The notes below the pieces were generated by a model. That model saw nothing but the letters and a program-made list of their open reading frames with translations, was not told the DNA's origin and made no database searches. The position numbers were made by a program, and so were the translations under genes. From NCBI GenBank assembly GCA_017484285.1, contig JAFUTH010000006.1:62001-126000 (forward strand): a stretch of DNA of 64,000 nucleotides, given 5' to 3'. Each line of letters starts with the position of its first letter. Position 1 is the stretch's first letter. Below are positions 15,691 through 25,811 of this stretch, piece by piece. Origin of the DNA: Treponema sp. (GTDB taxonomy: Bacteria; Spirochaetota; Spirochaetia; Treponematales; Treponemataceae).

Positions 15691-16572
15691 CTATAAACTG
15701 AAATAAACACGAGCTCCAAGACTCAAGCCATAAAAGTCGTCAAAAAAATCATCGTCTTCCGTATTCAAGAACATAAGCGATTTAAAAGAGGCAAAAAGCT
15801 CATATCGATTCAGCATATACCCGACATGAAAATCAGATTCAGAGACCTGAAAATCTCCTGAGTATAGTTGCCAGCCAAATCTCCATTCGATAACAAGCGG
15901 TCGTATCGGATAAGAGCGCAACAAAAATCCAACATTACAACCGCGTTTGAAATCCGCAAAATGCTCAGTCAACCAATTTGTGTACAGAACGATGAGAGTC
16001 GCGCTAAAAATGTTTGTCTGCAAAAGGGAAAGTTGTCCGCCAATTTTCACATTGTCGCGAAAACCGTCGTGGCTGACATCGGAATCGCCATTTTTTGGAT
16101 TACACAAAACAAGATTTTCAAAATACGGACCAACATACGGGAAAAACAAGCCTTCAAATCGAAGCTCCGAGCCAAATCCGAATCCATGCAGATACACAAG
16201 CGATGTGTCAAATGTAAAACGATTGCGACTGTAGCCCGGATCAGTATAGCGCAAACCGCTCAGCGCACCACGAGCGATATAGTTTCCATCGGCGGGAGTG
16301 GCATTTTCATCATAGGGATAGTCAAAAAAACGTACGTTATTGAGCCAATAATAGCCGATTCCAAAAAGAATACAGCCAATTCCAATTGCATACGCCAGCA
16401 TCGATTCGGCTTCATTTTCATCATCGCTTTTCTCACGTGATGAAAATGAAAACGAAGAAAGCTGTCCCGACTCAGAACACGGTGAGTCAAAAGCGGTCTC
16501 GGAAAACGTAAGCGCGCTCACATTCACACGAAGAGAAACAAAAATGCAGGCAAGAATGATGAGCTTTCGCAT
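15691..16572 (-). CDS. Predicted outer-membrane beta-barrel protein, unknown function
   Basis: A 293-residue protein with a cleavable signal peptide (about 20 residues, ending VSA). The body alternates hydrophobic and polar residues with many aromatics and glycines, and the C terminus ends in VYFSL, as in outer-membrane barrels. A hydrophobic stretch near residues 58-75 (MLAYAIGIGCILFGIGYYWL) could be a second membrane helix or a first strand. I cannot assign a family. The gene follows lysC by 27 bases on the same strand. Its ribosome site (GGAG about 13 bases before the ATG) is weak. Confidence 0.6.
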   Translation of the reverse strand: MRKLIILACIFVSLRVNVSALTFSETAFDSPCSESGQLSSFSFSSREKSDDENEAESMLAYAIGIGCILFGIGYYWLNNVRFFDYPYDENATPADGNYIARGALSGLRYTDPGYSRNRFTFDTSLVYLHGFGFGSELRFEGLFFPYVGPYFENLVLCNPKNGDSDVSHDGFRDNVKIGGQLSLLQTNIFSATLIVLYTNWLTEHFADFKRGCNVGFLLRSYPIRPLVIEWRFGWQLYSGDFQVSESDFHVGYMLNRYELFASFKSLMFLNTEDDDFFDDFYGLSLGARVYFSL

Positions 16573-16599
16573 ACGGAAAACGTGCTCCGGTTTTATATG

Positions 16600-17922
16600 C
16601 TAAAACAACGCACTGTGCAAGATTTTCACAACATCATTCGCCTGTGACGCATCAACAAGCATACTGATATTCACTTTGCTCGCGCCCTGCGAAATCATCT
16701 GCACATTGATTCCGTTTTTGTTGAGCGCGGTGAACGCGTCTTCGAGGATTGAGCTTGAATGGCTCGCGTCGCAAATGAGCGTGACGATTGCCTTTTCTTT
16801 GGTTGCTTTCACCTCTGCGACCCGTGCCAAATCTTCGAGAAGACCTGTCAAATCAGCCTTTGTGTTCACCGTGAGCGAAACCGAAACTTCGCTCGTTGCA
16901 ATCACATCGATTGAAATGTTCCACTTTAAGAACTGGTTGAAAATGTGCGCCAAAAATCCCGCCGCGCCCAACATTCGGCTCGACTGAATATCAATGAGCG
17001 TGACATTTTTAACGCTCGTAATCGCTGTAACACGCGGAGTCGCACCCGAATGCTCTTCGACAATGACCGAGCCTGCGCTTTTAATATTGTAGGAATTCTT
17101 TACGCGGACGGGCGTTCCCGTCTTTCGGCACGGAATCATGCTCCGCGGGTGCAAAACTTGGCTTCCGAACATCGCAAGTTCCTGCGCTTCCTCATAAGTG
17201 ACTTCGGGAACAGGGCGGGCTTCTTTTACGATTCTGGGGTCAGTCGTAAGGATTCCGTCAACATCTTTCCATGTCTGGATTTCGTCAGCTTTCATCGCCG
17301 CGCCAATCATCGTTGCGCTTAAATCAGAGCCACCGCGACCGAGCGTTGTGATGATTCCGTTTTTGTCTTTTGCGATAAAGCCTGTGACGATTGGAATTTC
17401 GGTCTGCTTTCCGTTTTTGTAGTCGTTCAAGTGCTTGGGGATATTCTCCCACACTTCATCGAGCAATTCCGCCGCCATATAGTTTGAGTCAGAAACGAAG
17501 CCAATATCCCACGCGTCGTAGAATTTTGCGGCAGTACCCTGCTTTTGCAAATATGCCGCCATCATGCGCACGCTCATGCGCTCGCCGAATGAAACAAGGT
17601 AATCGCGCGTGCGTTTGGTGAGCTCGTGGAGCATGGAAATGCCCGTGAGCAAGAATTTGAGTTCTTCAAGGAGTTCTTTGATTGCAGGAACATCAATCTC
17701 AAGTTCCTTCGCCGTGTCAAAATGCAGTTTTTCGACTTTCGCAATATCGACCGTGCCTTTGACAGCCATATCAGCCGCGTCGAGCAAATGGTCAGTGGTA
17801 TCGCCCATCGCGCTCAACACGACAACAGGGCGTTCTTCTTTGTAAGCCTGAATAATAGAAGCAACATGGCGGATTCGCTCCGCATTGGCGACAGAAGAGC
17901 CGCCGAATTTCATAACTATCAT
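16600..17922 (-). CDS. lysC: Aspartate kinase, monofunctional
   Basis: The first enzyme of the lysine/DAP, threonine and methionine pathway. The 440 residues start with the kinase signature KFGGSSVANAERI, contain GRGGSDLSATMI, and carry two ACT regulatory domains at about residues 310-440 (SVSLTVNTK). The length fits the monofunctional class. The ATG at 17922 lacks a ribosome site. A promoter-like pair inside the end of the upstream stress-protein gene puts a TAGAAT box nine bases before it. The other lysine genes in the window (asd, dapA, lysA) lie elsewhere. Confidence 0.96.
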   Translation of the reverse strand: MIVMKFGGSSVANAERIRHVASIIQAYKEERPVVVLSAMGDTTDHLLDAADMAVKGTVDIAKVEKLHFDTAKELEIDVPAIKELLEELKFLLTGISMLHELTKRTRDYLVSFGERMSVRMMAAYLQKQGTAAKFYDAWDIGFVSDSNYMAAELLDEVWENIPKHLNDYKNGKQTEIPIVTGFIAKDKNGIITTLGRGGSDLSATMIGAAMKADEIQTWKDVDGILTTDPRIVKEARPVPEVTYEEAQELAMFGSQVLHPRSMIPCRKTGTPVRVKNSYNIKSAGSVIVEEHSGATPRVTAITSVKNVTLIDIQSSRMLGAAGFLAHIFNQFLKWNISIDVIATSEVSVSLTVNTKADLTGLLEDLARVAEVKATKEKAIVTLICDASHSSSILEDAFTALNKNGINVQMISQGASKVNISMLVDASQANDVVKILHSALF

Positions 17923-17931
17923 AGTGGTAGT

Positions 17932-17960
17932 ATTCTAGCGAAAAGAAAGGGCTTACGCAA
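17932..17960 (-). promoter_or_regulatory. Possible short-leader promoter of lysC
   Basis: On the minus strand TTGCGT (17960-17955), 17 bases, TAGAAT (17937-17932), then nine bases to the ATG. The -35 part is weak and overlaps the 3' end of the stress-protein gene. Confidence 0.4.
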
Positions 17961-18456
17961 TCTTGAACAGTTTTTCTATATTCGGCTCGCGCACCACGAG
18001 CACATTGCAACTCGCGCTTCCGATAATCTCCGCGTTCGTGGCGGAAATTTTGTCGTGGCGGATAGAATTCTGCGCCGTGTCGTTCGGATGCTCTTTTCCG
18101 CCGAGCAAAATCAGGTTCGCCCCGAAATCCTCCGCAGATTTTATAAGTTCCGACCAAATCGCGCCTTTTTTGAGTTCCGTCGCAATTTTGACATCTTTTT
18201 CTTTGGCAAGCCGTTCAAGGTAAGAAAGGTAGCGTTTGCCGTCGTCTTCAAGCCGCTGCTCGTAATGGCGGCTTTCCTCTTCGTAAAAGAATTTGCTCAT
18301 CGTGAGCTGTTTGAGCGTAGAAGTGTCAACGACATAAATCGCCTTTAAGTCGCATTTGTACTGCTTGGAAAGGAGAATTCCGTACATCGCCGCATGAATC
18401 GACTGCTGTGACCCGTTCACCGCGACCACAATTTTTTGAATCAAAGGTTTTATCAT
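17953..18456 (-). CDS. Universal stress protein (UspA) family
   Basis: A 167-residue Usp domain: an N-terminal IQKIVVAVNGSQQSIHAA strand and helix, and a C-terminal LILLGGKEHPND ... GSASCNVLVVREP. This resembles the ATP-binding Usp signature G-2X-G-9X-G-S, here with substitutions in the first glycines. It follows the V-ATPase subunit D gene by 11 bases and has its own GGAG site, so it is probably the last gene of that operon. A role in stress or energy sensing is an inference. Confidence 0.85.
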   Translation of the reverse strand: MIKPLIQKIVVAVNGSQQSIHAAMYGILLSKQYKCDLKAIYVVDTSTLKQLTMSKFFYEEESRHYEQRLEDDGKRYLSYLERLAKEKDVKIATELKKGAIWSELIKSAEDFGANLILLGGKEHPNDTAQNSIRHDKISATNAEIIGSASCNVLVVREPNIEKLFKIA

Positions 18457-18467
18457 CGCACGCTCCG

Positions 18468-19088
18468 CTAGCTCGACTTCCTGTTTTTCAAGCTCTTTAA
18501 GACAAAAGTGTTCTCGCGCTCGCGCTCTTCAAGCACGCTCTCGATGTATGTTTTCGTCTCGCGGTTCTGCGGAATAATCATCTTGTCCAAAGCGTTCACG
18601 CGCCGCTGAGTCTTTTTGACTTCCGTTGCGAGCCGCCACGCAATCGTTCGGATAGAAGCCATTTCCGTAAGAAGCGAAAGAAGCTTGAAAAACTCCGTCA
18701 TTACTTTATCGGAATCTGCGTATGTTCCCATGAATGAATAAAACAACTGCTGCTTCGGGAGCGCGACTTCCACCGAATTAAAACTCATGCCGCCCGCCGT
18801 CACGGATTTTTCTTTTAAATCGTACTCGTAATGCACGGATTTTGCGATTCGCTCCGTCTGGTCGCCGCCCACGCTCATAAGCATGTTGCGAAGCGCAGGG
18901 TACGCCTGAGAAATCGCCTTGTCAAGCTCGCGTTCAAGCAACTTGACCTTTTCGACCATGCGCATAAGCTCCATGACAAGGATTTCGCGCTTCTGCTCAA
19001 GCAAATCATAGCCGTCCACCGCAACAGCAAGCTGTTCCTTTATCGCGAGAAGATTAGATTTCGTCGGTGCAATGTTCAGTTTACTCAT
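18468..19088 (-). CDS. atpD: V-type ATPase subunit D
   Basis: A central-shaft subunit of about 206 residues, mostly coiled coil. It opens with the family signature LNIAPTKSNLLAIKEQL and closes with a long helix containing RRVNALDKMIIPQ. I chose the ATG at 19088. An in-frame TTG nine bases upstream lies next to an inverted repeat and has no ribosome site. It is the last V-ATPase subunit gene in the operon, after subunit B and a repeat-filled gap of about 70 bases. Confidence 0.95.
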   Translation of the reverse strand: MSKLNIAPTKSNLLAIKEQLAVAVDGYDLLEQKREILVMELMRMVEKVKLLERELDKAISQAYPALRNMLMSVGGDQTERIAKSVHYEYDLKEKSVTAGGMSFNSVEVALPKQQLFYSFMGTYADSDKVMTEFFKLLSLLTEMASIRTIAWRLATEVKKTQRRVNALDKMIIPQNRETKTYIESVLEERERENTFVLKSLKNRKSS

Positions 19089-19093
19089 AATTA

Positions 19094-19152
19094 GCAATGA
19101 GCAGTGTGCAGTTAGCAGTTTTTAACTTCTCACTGCTAACTGCTCATTTCTC
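19094..19152. repeat. GCAGTTAGCAGT inverted word repeat
   Basis: Perfect 12-base arms at 19108-19119 and 19132-19143, extended by related GAGCAGT and CTGCTCAT words. It fills the gap between V-ATPase genes B and D and would form a hairpin in their mRNA. Confidence 0.75.
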
Positions 19153-19157
19153 ACTTT

Positions 19158-20537
19158 TTATTCCTCTTTCGGATAATATTTCTCAATCAATTCTGGCTTG
19201 ATTCGGTACAGCTCGTTCTTCGGCAAGATTGTGAGGAGTTTCCAGCCCAAGTTCAGCGTGTCTTCGATTGAGCGGTTTTCGTATTCGCCCTGCGTGAAGA
19301 ACTGACTTTCAAGCGCGTCGCCGAACTTCAAGTACATGCGGTCAACTTCGCCCAATTCTTCCTCGCCGATGATTGCCGCAAGGTTTCGGATTGACTTTAC
19401 CTTTGAGTACGCCGCAAAAAGCTGGCTCGAAACGGCGGCATGGTCATCGCGCGTCATGCCCTCGCCGATACCGTCTTTCATCAATCGGCTCAAACTCGGC
19501 AAGCCCGAAACCGGCGGGTACACGCCCTTCTGACTAAGCTCTCGGTCAAGAACAATCTGCCCCTCGGTGATGTAGCCCGTAAGGTCAGGAATCGGGTGCG
19601 AAATGTCGTCGTTCGGCATCGTGAGAATCGGAATCTGCGTGATAGAGCCAGTTGAGCCTTTGACCTTGCCCGCCCGCTCGTACAATTCAGCCAAATCCGA
19701 GTACAAATAGCCAGGATACCCCTTTCGACCCGGAACTTCGCCACGCGTCGTAGAAATTTCTCGCAAGGCTTCGCAATAGTTCGTCATATCGGTCATTACG
19801 ACCAGAACATGCATATTCTTTTCATAAGCCAGATATTCTGCCGCCGTAAGAGCACAGCGCGGTGTGATGATTCGCTCGATTGAAGGCGCGTCAGCCAAGC
19901 TCTGGAACATGACGACCTTGCTCAAAACGCCCGACTCCTCAAACGAATGAATGAAGAACTGCGCCTGATCATACTTGATTCCCATGCCCGCAAAAACCAT
20001 AACGAACTGCTCGTCACTGTTGCGGATTTTTGCCTGACGGATAATCTGCGCCGCAAGGCGGTTGTGCGGAAGACCGTTTCCAGAGAAAATCGGCAATTTC
20101 TGACCGCGAATCAGCGTGTTCATGCCATCGATACTAGAAATTCCCGTCTGAATGAAGTCTCGCGGGTACACGCGCGCAAACGGATTGATTGGCATGCCGT
20201 TCACATCGACCTTTTTGCTCGACACAATCGGCGGAAGACCATCAATCGGCTCGCCCAAGCCGTTAAAAATGCGCCCAAGAAGCCCATCGCCCACGCGCAA
20301 TTCCATCGGCTCGTCAAGGAACTCAACGCTCGTTTCGTGCAAGTCCAAGCCCGTCGTAGAGCCGAACACCTGCACAATCGCCGTAGAGTCGTTCAAGTCA
20401 ATCACGCGCCCCGTCTTTTTCTCGCCGTTTCGGTCACGCACCGCGACAATCTCGTTATAAAAAATGTTCTCGCTGCGTTTCACAACGATAATCGGTCCGT
20501 CAACGGAACTTACGCCTTTATATTCGATACCTTTCAT
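19158..20537 (-). CDS. atpB: V-type ATPase subunit B (non-catalytic)
   Basis: 459 residues. The B-subunit features are [15 protein letters not shown], where the P-loop would be and degenerate as expected for the non-catalytic subunit; [16 protein letters not shown]; and the [18 protein letters not shown] segment. It forms the A3B3 head with subunit A. GGAG precedes the ATG at 20537, which lies 11 bases after the subunit A stop. Confidence 0.97.
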   Translation of the reverse strand: MKGIEYKGVSSVDGPIIVVKRSENIFYNEIVAVRDRNGEKKTGRVIDLNDSTAIVQVFGSTTGLDLHETSVEFLDEPMELRVGDGLLGRIFNGLGEPIDGLPPIVSSKKVDVNGMPINPFARVYPRDFIQTGISSIDGMNTLIRGQKLPIFSGNGLPHNRLAAQIIRQAKIRNSDEQFVMVFAGMGIKYDQAQFFIHSFEESGVLSKVVMFQSLADAPSIERIITPRCALTAAEYLAYEKNMHVLVVMTDMTNYCEALREISTTRGEVPGRKGYPGYLYSDLAELYERAGKVKGSTGSITQIPILTMPNDDISHPIPDLTGYITEGQIVLDRELSQKGVYPPVSGLPSLSRLMKDGIGEGMTRDDHAAVSSQLFAAYSKVKSIRNLAAIIGEEELGEVDRMYLKFGDALESQFFTQGEYENRSIEDTLNLGWKLLTILPKNELYRIKPELIEKYYPKEE

Positions 20538-20548
20538 ATTATTCTCCG

Positions 20549-22315
20549 TTAACGCTTATATTGTCTCTCAAGATTTCCCATCTGCTCGTCGAGGCGACCT
20601 TCAACTTCTTTCATCTGCTCCAGCTTGTCGTTCGGAACTGATGACTTCAAGCGCACGATTTCGTCCTTAACAGGAAGCGATGCTACCGTGGGGAGCGGCG
20701 CGCCCGCTTTGATGACCGCAAGCGCTCGTTGATAGTAAGTCATAATCAGCATGAGGATTGCAATCTGCTTTTCGGGCACGGAATACACATCCACCGCGTC
20801 GAACGCACTCTGCTGCAAGAAGCCGTTTTTAATCATGTCGGCGACCGTGAGCACGATTCTCTTTTCGTCGGGGAGCGCGTCAGGACCAATCAAGCGCACG
20901 ATTTGCTGTAATCGCTGCTCGTCCTTCAAAAGTTCAAGCGCACTCAAACGCACTTCCGCCCATCGCGGGTCAAGTTTATCCCACCACTCGCGGATTTCTT
21001 CGGCATATTCAGAATAACTTTCAATCCAACCGATAGCAGGATAATGCCGCGCGTTCGCCAATTCTCTGTCCAAAGCCCAGAAACAGCGGATAAATCGCTT
21101 GGTATGCTGAGTGACTGGCTCAGAAAAATCACCGCCCGGAGGAGAAACCGCACCAATTACAGAAACACTTCCTTCTTCGCCACACAATGCGTTTACGCGA
21201 CCTGCCCGCTCGTAGAATTCAGCCAATCGCGTGGGCAAATACGCAGGAAAGCCTTCTTCAGCAGGCATTTCTTCCATTCGACCAGAAAGCTCACGCAAAG
21301 CCTCAGCCCAGCGCGAAGTGGAATCAGCCATAATCGCCACATGCATTCCCATATCGCGGTAATATTCTGCGAGCGTGATTCCCGAATAAAGAGAAACTTC
21401 TCGTGCAGCAACCGGCATATTCGATGTGTTTGCGATAAGAATCGTTCGTTCCATGAGCGAGCGACCGGTTCGCGGGTCAATCAAAGTTGGGAATTCGGTG
21501 AGAACATCGGTCATTTCGTTACCGCGCTCACCGCAGCCGATATATACGATTAAATCAGCGTCGCACCATTTTGCGATTGCGTGTTGTGTCATCGTTTTTC
21601 CAGTGCCAAATCCGCCCGGAATTGCCGCAGTTCCTCCCTTTGAAAGCGGGAAGAACACATCGATGACGCGCTGACCCGTAACGAGCGGCTGGCTGACTTC
21701 AAGCTTTTGAGCATAAGGGCGCGGAACGCGGAGCGGCCAATAGTGAGCGAGGCAGATTTCTTCGCCAAGCTCGGTTGTGCCGATTACATCATCAACCGTA
21801 TATTCGCCCTCGCCCTTGAAAGTCTGCAATGTTTTGCCTTTAACGGTGGGCGGAACCATGATTTTGTGTCGGATTGATTCTGTTTCCTGAACGAAGCCCA
21901 AGACTTTTCCTGCGAAAATCTCACATCCCTCGCCAACGCCCTCGGCGACCGTCATCTTCCATTTTTTTGCGCCGTCAATCGGCTCGGTTCGCTCACCCGG
22001 AACAAGGAAGGCGCCTGATTTTTCAAACATATTTTTAAGTGGTCGCTGAATTCCGTCATAAATCGTTCCGACCAAGCCAGGCCCCAATTTCAGAGAAAGC
22101 GGACGACCGCTTGAAACGACTTCCTCGCCGATTTTCATGCCCGTGTCGTCTTCGTAAACCTGAATTGTCGCCTTTCCTTCGCTCTGGCGGATAATCTCGC
22201 CGATGATTTTCTTTTCGCCGACATCGACCACATCATACAGACCGCAGCCTTCAAGCCCCTCGGCGTACACAATCGGTCCTGAAATTCGTGTGATAGTACC
22301 TTTTATTTCGCTCAT
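20549..22315 (-). CDS. atpA: V-type ATPase subunit A (catalytic)
   Basis: 588 residues. The A-subunit-specific insertion region at about 100-200 is followed by the Walker A loop PGGFGTGKT (about residue 235), and then the catalytic-site segment GCGERGNEM. It hydrolyses or makes ATP in the A3B3 head. The ATG overlaps the stop of subunit E by four bases (ATGA). The length and full set of motifs suggest a functional enzyme. Confidence 0.98.
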   Translation of the reverse strand: MSEIKGTITRISGPIVYAEGLEGCGLYDVVDVGEKKIIGEIIRQSEGKATIQVYEDDTGMKIGEEVVSSGRPLSLKLGPGLVGTIYDGIQRPLKNMFEKSGAFLVPGERTEPIDGAKKWKMTVAEGVGEGCEIFAGKVLGFVQETESIRHKIMVPPTVKGKTLQTFKGEGEYTVDDVIGTTELGEEICLAHYWPLRVPRPYAQKLEVSQPLVTGQRVIDVFFPLSKGGTAAIPGGFGTGKTMTQHAIAKWCDADLIVYIGCGERGNEMTDVLTEFPTLIDPRTGRSLMERTILIANTSNMPVAAREVSLYSGITLAEYYRDMGMHVAIMADSTSRWAEALRELSGRMEEMPAEEGFPAYLPTRLAEFYERAGRVNALCGEEGSVSVIGAVSPPGGDFSEPVTQHTKRFIRCFWALDRELANARHYPAIGWIESYSEYAEEIREWWDKLDPRWAEVRLSALELLKDEQRLQQIVRLIGPDALPDEKRIVLTVADMIKNGFLQQSAFDAVDVYSVPEKQIAILMLIMTYYQRALAVIKAGAPLPTVASLPVKDEIVRLKSSVPNDKLEQMKEVEGRLDEQMGNLERQYKR

Positions 22316-22950
22316 TCAGGCAACCTCCCGCCGAACAAAGTTGTCGCAAGTTCCGCGCTGTATGTGTCTTTGATTTCGCGCACAATCTGGTCAATCGTAA
22401 GCCGAACGCGCACAAATCCGTCCTCGCTCGAAAGAATGATTCCTTCGTGGAACGAGTTTCCGAGAGCCGCTTCTTCCCCCGATTTTTCAAAAGAAACTGC
22501 CTCAACCTTCGAGAGATTTTTGGAAAGAGCCTTTTCGAGGATTTTTTTTGCGGCTGTAAGCTTAAAGCCAAAAACAAGCGCGTTTATTTTTTTATCAGAG
22601 AGAACCTGACTTATATTTTCCAATTTTTTTTCGACAAGAGAAAGTCGTTTTTCCTCACCGAGACTTTCAAGATAGGCGTTGAACGCCTCTGAAACCGCAT
22701 CGCTGTAAAACGAAACAAGGAATCGCCCCTTTTCGAGCGGCAGGGCTTCATCAATCGATTTTTCGTACTGCGCGCATTTTTCTGAATAATACGCCGTTTT
22801 CTGTGCGCGCGCTTCTTCAACACGGCGAGAGACATCGGCTAAAATCGCCTGCGCCTCTTCGTCCGCCCGCGCCAAAATCTTCTCAGCCTTTTTGCGAGCA
22901 TCAGCTTCAATTTCTTTATCAAGGATTTCGGTAGACCGTAATTCTTCCAT
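22312..22950 (-). CDS. atpE: V-type ATPase subunit E (peripheral stalk)
   Basis: 212 residues. A long N-terminal Ala/Glu/Lys helix ([23 protein letters not shown]) precedes a globular C-terminal domain ending [12 protein letters not shown], the normal E-subunit plan. It pairs with the small coiled-coil subunit at the head of this operon to form the outer stalk. Its stop is shared with the start of subunit A. Confidence 0.9.
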   Translation of the reverse strand: MEELRSTEILDKEIEADARKKAEKILARADEEAQAILADVSRRVEEARAQKTAYYSEKCAQYEKSIDEALPLEKGRFLVSFYSDAVSEAFNAYLESLGEEKRLSLVEKKLENISQVLSDKKINALVFGFKLTAAKKILEKALSKNLSKVEAVSFEKSGEEAALGNSFHEGIILSSEDGFVRVRLTIDQIVREIKDTYSAELATTLFGGRLPE

Positions 22951-22965
22951 TGTATTTTCCCAAAA

Positions 22966-23298
22966 CTAAACACTGATTCCCACGGCTTCGCGGATTGCAT
23001 CTGTGAGGGATTTTTTGCCTTCCAAATGACCGTGAATGCCGGGAATCTCAACAATCAGCGGATACTGACTGCCTTTCTGCCACGCGAGGACTTCATCTTC
23101 AATCATGGCAGAGACATCTTCCGTCAAAATCAAAATTTTCGGTCGTTCATCGACAGGAACGCTTTCCGTGCCACCAAGCCCTGTGACTCTGCGGAACGCG
23201 TCCAAAGCCTCTGTGCGATTAAGGGCGACAGAGCCGTCCACACCCACGAGCTTAAAACCGAGAATAATTTCCCTTTCTGCGATGACGAAATATTCCAT
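22966..23298 (-). CDS. atpF: V-type ATPase subunit F
   Basis: 110 residues of the Rossmann-like F subunit: an N-terminal EYFVIAEREIILGFKLVGVDG, the central ILILTEDVSAMIEDEVL and a C-terminal GHLEGKKSLTDAIREAVG. It caps the central shaft with subunit D. No ribosome site is evident. It starts six bases after the proteolipid gene and is probably translated by coupling. Confidence 0.92.
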   Translation of the reverse strand: MEYFVIAEREIILGFKLVGVDGSVALNRTEALDAFRRVTGLGGTESVPVDERPKILILTEDVSAMIEDEVLAWQKGSQYPLIVEIPGIHGHLEGKKSLTDAIREAVGISV

Positions 23299-23304
23299 TT
23301 TGAA

Positions 23305-23697
23305 TTACAAAATGATGATAAGAAGGGCGACCAAGAATCCCCACAAACAGATACCTTCAGCAAGACCGACGAACGGAAGAGCCTTACCAGAAAGCTCCGC
23401 GTTTTCGCTCATTGCGCCCATAGCAGCCGCACCGATTTTGCCGACAGCCATACCGCCCGCGATACAAGCCAAACCGACCGCAAGACCTGCCGCAATGTAC
23501 TTGATTGCAGAAGAGTCTTTTGCAGCTTCCTGTGGAGCGACCTCTGCCGGTGGAGCAGGTGGATTTGGTGGCAAAGGAGCGGCTTGGGTCGTTCCCTGTG
23601 GAGCGACTTCCTGCGAGCTAACCGCGTCCTGCGCAAATCCTGCGAAAATTGAAAGTCCAGTCAAAACTGCGGCAATCATCAAAATTTTCTTGTTCAT
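23305..23697 (-). CDS. atpK: V-type ATPase proteolipid subunit K, with signal-like leader and Ala/Pro-rich linker
   Basis: 130 residues. Residues 1-22 look like a signal peptide (ILMIAAVLTGLSIFAGFAQ). Residues about 25-60 are rich in Ala, Pro, Gln and Glu. The last 70 residues form one helical hairpin: a Gly/Ala-rich helix (AAGLAVGLACIAGGMAVGKIG) and a second helix with the ion-binding carboxylate in GLAEGICLWGF. It therefore has a two-helix ring subunit plus an unusual leader, not the duplicated four-helix NtpK type. Three hairpins precede the gene, perhaps raising its expression to meet ring stoichiometry. Confidence 0.93.
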   Translation of the reverse strand: MNKKILMIAAVLTGLSIFAGFAQDAVSSQEVAPQGTTQAAPLPPNPPAPPAEVAPQEAAKDSSAIKYIAAGLAVGLACIAGGMAVGKIGAAAMGAMSENAELSGKALPFVGLAEGICLWGFLVALLIIIL

Positions 23698-23718
23698 AAC
23701 AAAACCTCACTATTTATG

Positions 23719-23822
23719 TTTTTCAAAAATTTCAATTTTTGAAAAAAATCCATTAAAATCGCGCTCAGCGAAGGCTGGGCGTCAACATCATTTGAAAACT
23801 AACAGAGTTTTCAAATGATGTT
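23719..23822. repeat. Three hairpins between V-ATPase genes I and K
   Basis: Read on the mRNA (minus) strand these are: a perfect 17-bp stem at 23822-23784 starting inside the subunit I stop codon; an imperfect 8-bp stem at 23781-23762; and a perfect 13-bp stem with a two-base loop at 23746-23719, just before the K gene. The 123-base gap is the largest in the operon. Confidence 0.75.
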
Positions 23823-25800
23823 AATAATCAAACGAGAAGGGCTTGAATTCCCGCCCCGTTTCATTGAAGAATTTAGAGAAGAACTCATAATATTGCAATC
23901 GGATAACCTGAATCGCAACAATCATTCCCTCAAGCACCACCACGATTCCGTTTCCGACGAGCATGACCGCAAGGTAAGCAGGACCTGCCATCTCAGAAAG
24001 CGTGGCGATAATGAATCCAAGAACAGCGTGAGCCAAGCCGAACGCACCGACTCGGATAAAGCTGATTGAATTCGACATGTAGCTGATGAGCGTTTCCAAA
24101 AGCTCGACAATCGCCTCGATAATCGCGGCAAAAAGCCCGTTCTCAAAGACAGGCGTTTCATGCTCCATGATTCGGTGAATCGGCTCACTGAACATCGTTA
24201 AAAAGAGCGTCACGCCAATCACAATTCCGTCAGCCATATCGATTGAGTGGTCAGCCACCACAATGCGAACGACCATAACGACGACATACCAGAAGAACAC
24301 CGCTCCCGAAAGTCCGTTCTTTCCAAACAAAGCCTTACCGACTTTGTGCATGAGCAGATTGTTGATGATATTGATGACCAAGCCGACCGAATTGATGATG
24401 AATCCGACCCCGACTGTGACACCGAAGAACGCGAACATCGTTTTGATTGAGTGCTCGCTTCCGTCTGGCATTAAGTGGAGAATTGGTGCATGCGGTTCGC
24501 CGAAAAGCCCCGTGATTGCGAGTGAGAGCGGCTTTAAGACTTCCTCGTTTCCGAAGAATTCGCCCGTGAGAACGCCCATAATCATGCTTGAACAGCCGAT
24601 TGCCATAAAAATGGGTGCGAATTTGTTCCAGCCGCCCACTTTGACGACCTTGAAATTCATTAAAAGACCGAGCAAAAGGAAAATAAAGCCCTGCCCCGCG
24701 TCTCCGAACATGATTCCGAACAAGAGCGTAAAGAAGAGCGCAACGAACGGAGTCGGGTCAATCGCACCGTAGACGGGAGAGCCGTAGCTGAAAATCATGC
24801 GCTCGAATGCCCCGACCAGTTTTCCGTGCTTTAACCTGACGGGAACTTGCTCCGTGCCGTTCAAAACCGACGGAACTTCAAGCGGATTGTACACGCGGAT
24901 TGCAATTCTTCCCTCGGACAACTTATCCAAGTCTTTCATCATTGCGTGCGCGGCATCCGTCGGAATCCACCCAGTCAGGCGATACACGAGGCTCGTTGAC
25001 TCAAGCTCATTCTGCACGTCAACAATCTGCGCGGCAATCGCAAACGAAGCGAGCAAGGCGCGGAGCATATCGGCATGAGCTTGAGCCATATTTTGCTTTT
25101 CTTCTTCGATGTAGTCGACTGACTTCTGTGTTTCCGAAAGCTGCTTTTCAAGCCCTTCGAGCACATCATCGGGCACGCCTTTAAAATCGCTCGGAATTTC
25201 AAAGGGAACGAAGCCGAACTTTTTAAGCTCCGTATCAAGCGAAAAGCGCGCCTTTTTAGACGAAGCCGCCATGATTTTTGACTTGTCATCGCCGAGCGGC
25301 ACGATAATCGCCCGCTGACCAACGGCAATTTTGAGTTCTTCAAAATCAGCGGGATTAATCCGCCCGATTTTAAGCGAAAGGAACGAAAGATGATCAAGTT
25401 CTGAAAATGAAACCTTGAGGTTTTTGAACGACTCAGCCTCATCTTTGGATTCCTGCACGCGTTTTAACTCATCATACGCTGCCGTCTCGCGCTTTTTAAG
25501 ATTCTCGACGTCAGCAAGAAATCTTTCGGCTTGTGCGTGTTCTTTTTCGCTCGCGCACGTTGCAGAAGCCAAAAGCGATGAGTCAATGTCTTCGATATTT
25601 AAAAATGAGCGCGCATCCTGCAATTTGACAAAAAGTTCGCGCTCTTGATTCTCGGACGCACCCTCGCCTTTTGAACTCTCAGCGCGCGCGTTCTTTTGAA
25701 ACTGAAAATTGCCTTTTTTCCCCAAGAATTCGAGCACCGGGCGGATGTCATCTTTCATGACCATCAGCTCAACCAAACTCATTGGTGTAGTTCTTGCCAT
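23821..25800 (-). CDS. atpI: V-type ATPase subunit I (membrane stator, 116-kDa subunit homologue)
   Basis: 659 residues. The soluble N-terminal half (to about 320) contains coiled coil. The C-terminal half has about seven to eight membrane helices, including TPFVALFFTLLFGIMFGDAGQG and the late RVGAFGLAHAVLGFI segment, where the essential Arg that faces the rotor lies. It forms the ion half-channels next to the K ring. AAGGAG precedes the ATG at 25800. Confidence 0.96.
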   Translation of the reverse strand: MARTTPMSLVELMVMKDDIRPVLEFLGKKGNFQFQKNARAESSKGEGASENQERELFVKLQDARSFLNIEDIDSSLLASATCASEKEHAQAERFLADVENLKKRETAAYDELKRVQESKDEAESFKNLKVSFSELDHLSFLSLKIGRINPADFEELKIAVGQRAIIVPLGDDKSKIMAASSKKARFSLDTELKKFGFVPFEIPSDFKGVPDDVLEGLEKQLSETQKSVDYIEEEKQNMAQAHADMLRALLASFAIAAQIVDVQNELESTSLVYRLTGWIPTDAAHAMMKDLDKLSEGRIAIRVYNPLEVPSVLNGTEQVPVRLKHGKLVGAFERMIFSYGSPVYGAIDPTPFVALFFTLLFGIMFGDAGQGFIFLLLGLLMNFKVVKVGGWNKFAPIFMAIGCSSMIMGVLTGEFFGNEEVLKPLSLAITGLFGEPHAPILHLMPDGSEHSIKTMFAFFGVTVGVGFIINSVGLVINIINNLLMHKVGKALFGKNGLSGAVFFWYVVVMVVRIVVADHSIDMADGIVIGVTLFLTMFSEPIHRIMEHETPVFENGLFAAIIEAIVELLETLISYMSNSISFIRVGAFGLAHAVLGFIIATLSEMAGPAYLAVMLVGNGIVVVLEGMIVAIQVIRLQYYEFFSKFFNETGREFKPFSFDY

Positions 25801-25811
25801 AAAACGCTCCT

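Noticed and set aside
17626-18348. 240-codon plus-strand frame opposite lysC and the stress protein
   Set aside because: Shadow of well-supported genes, no ribosome site and no family resemblance.
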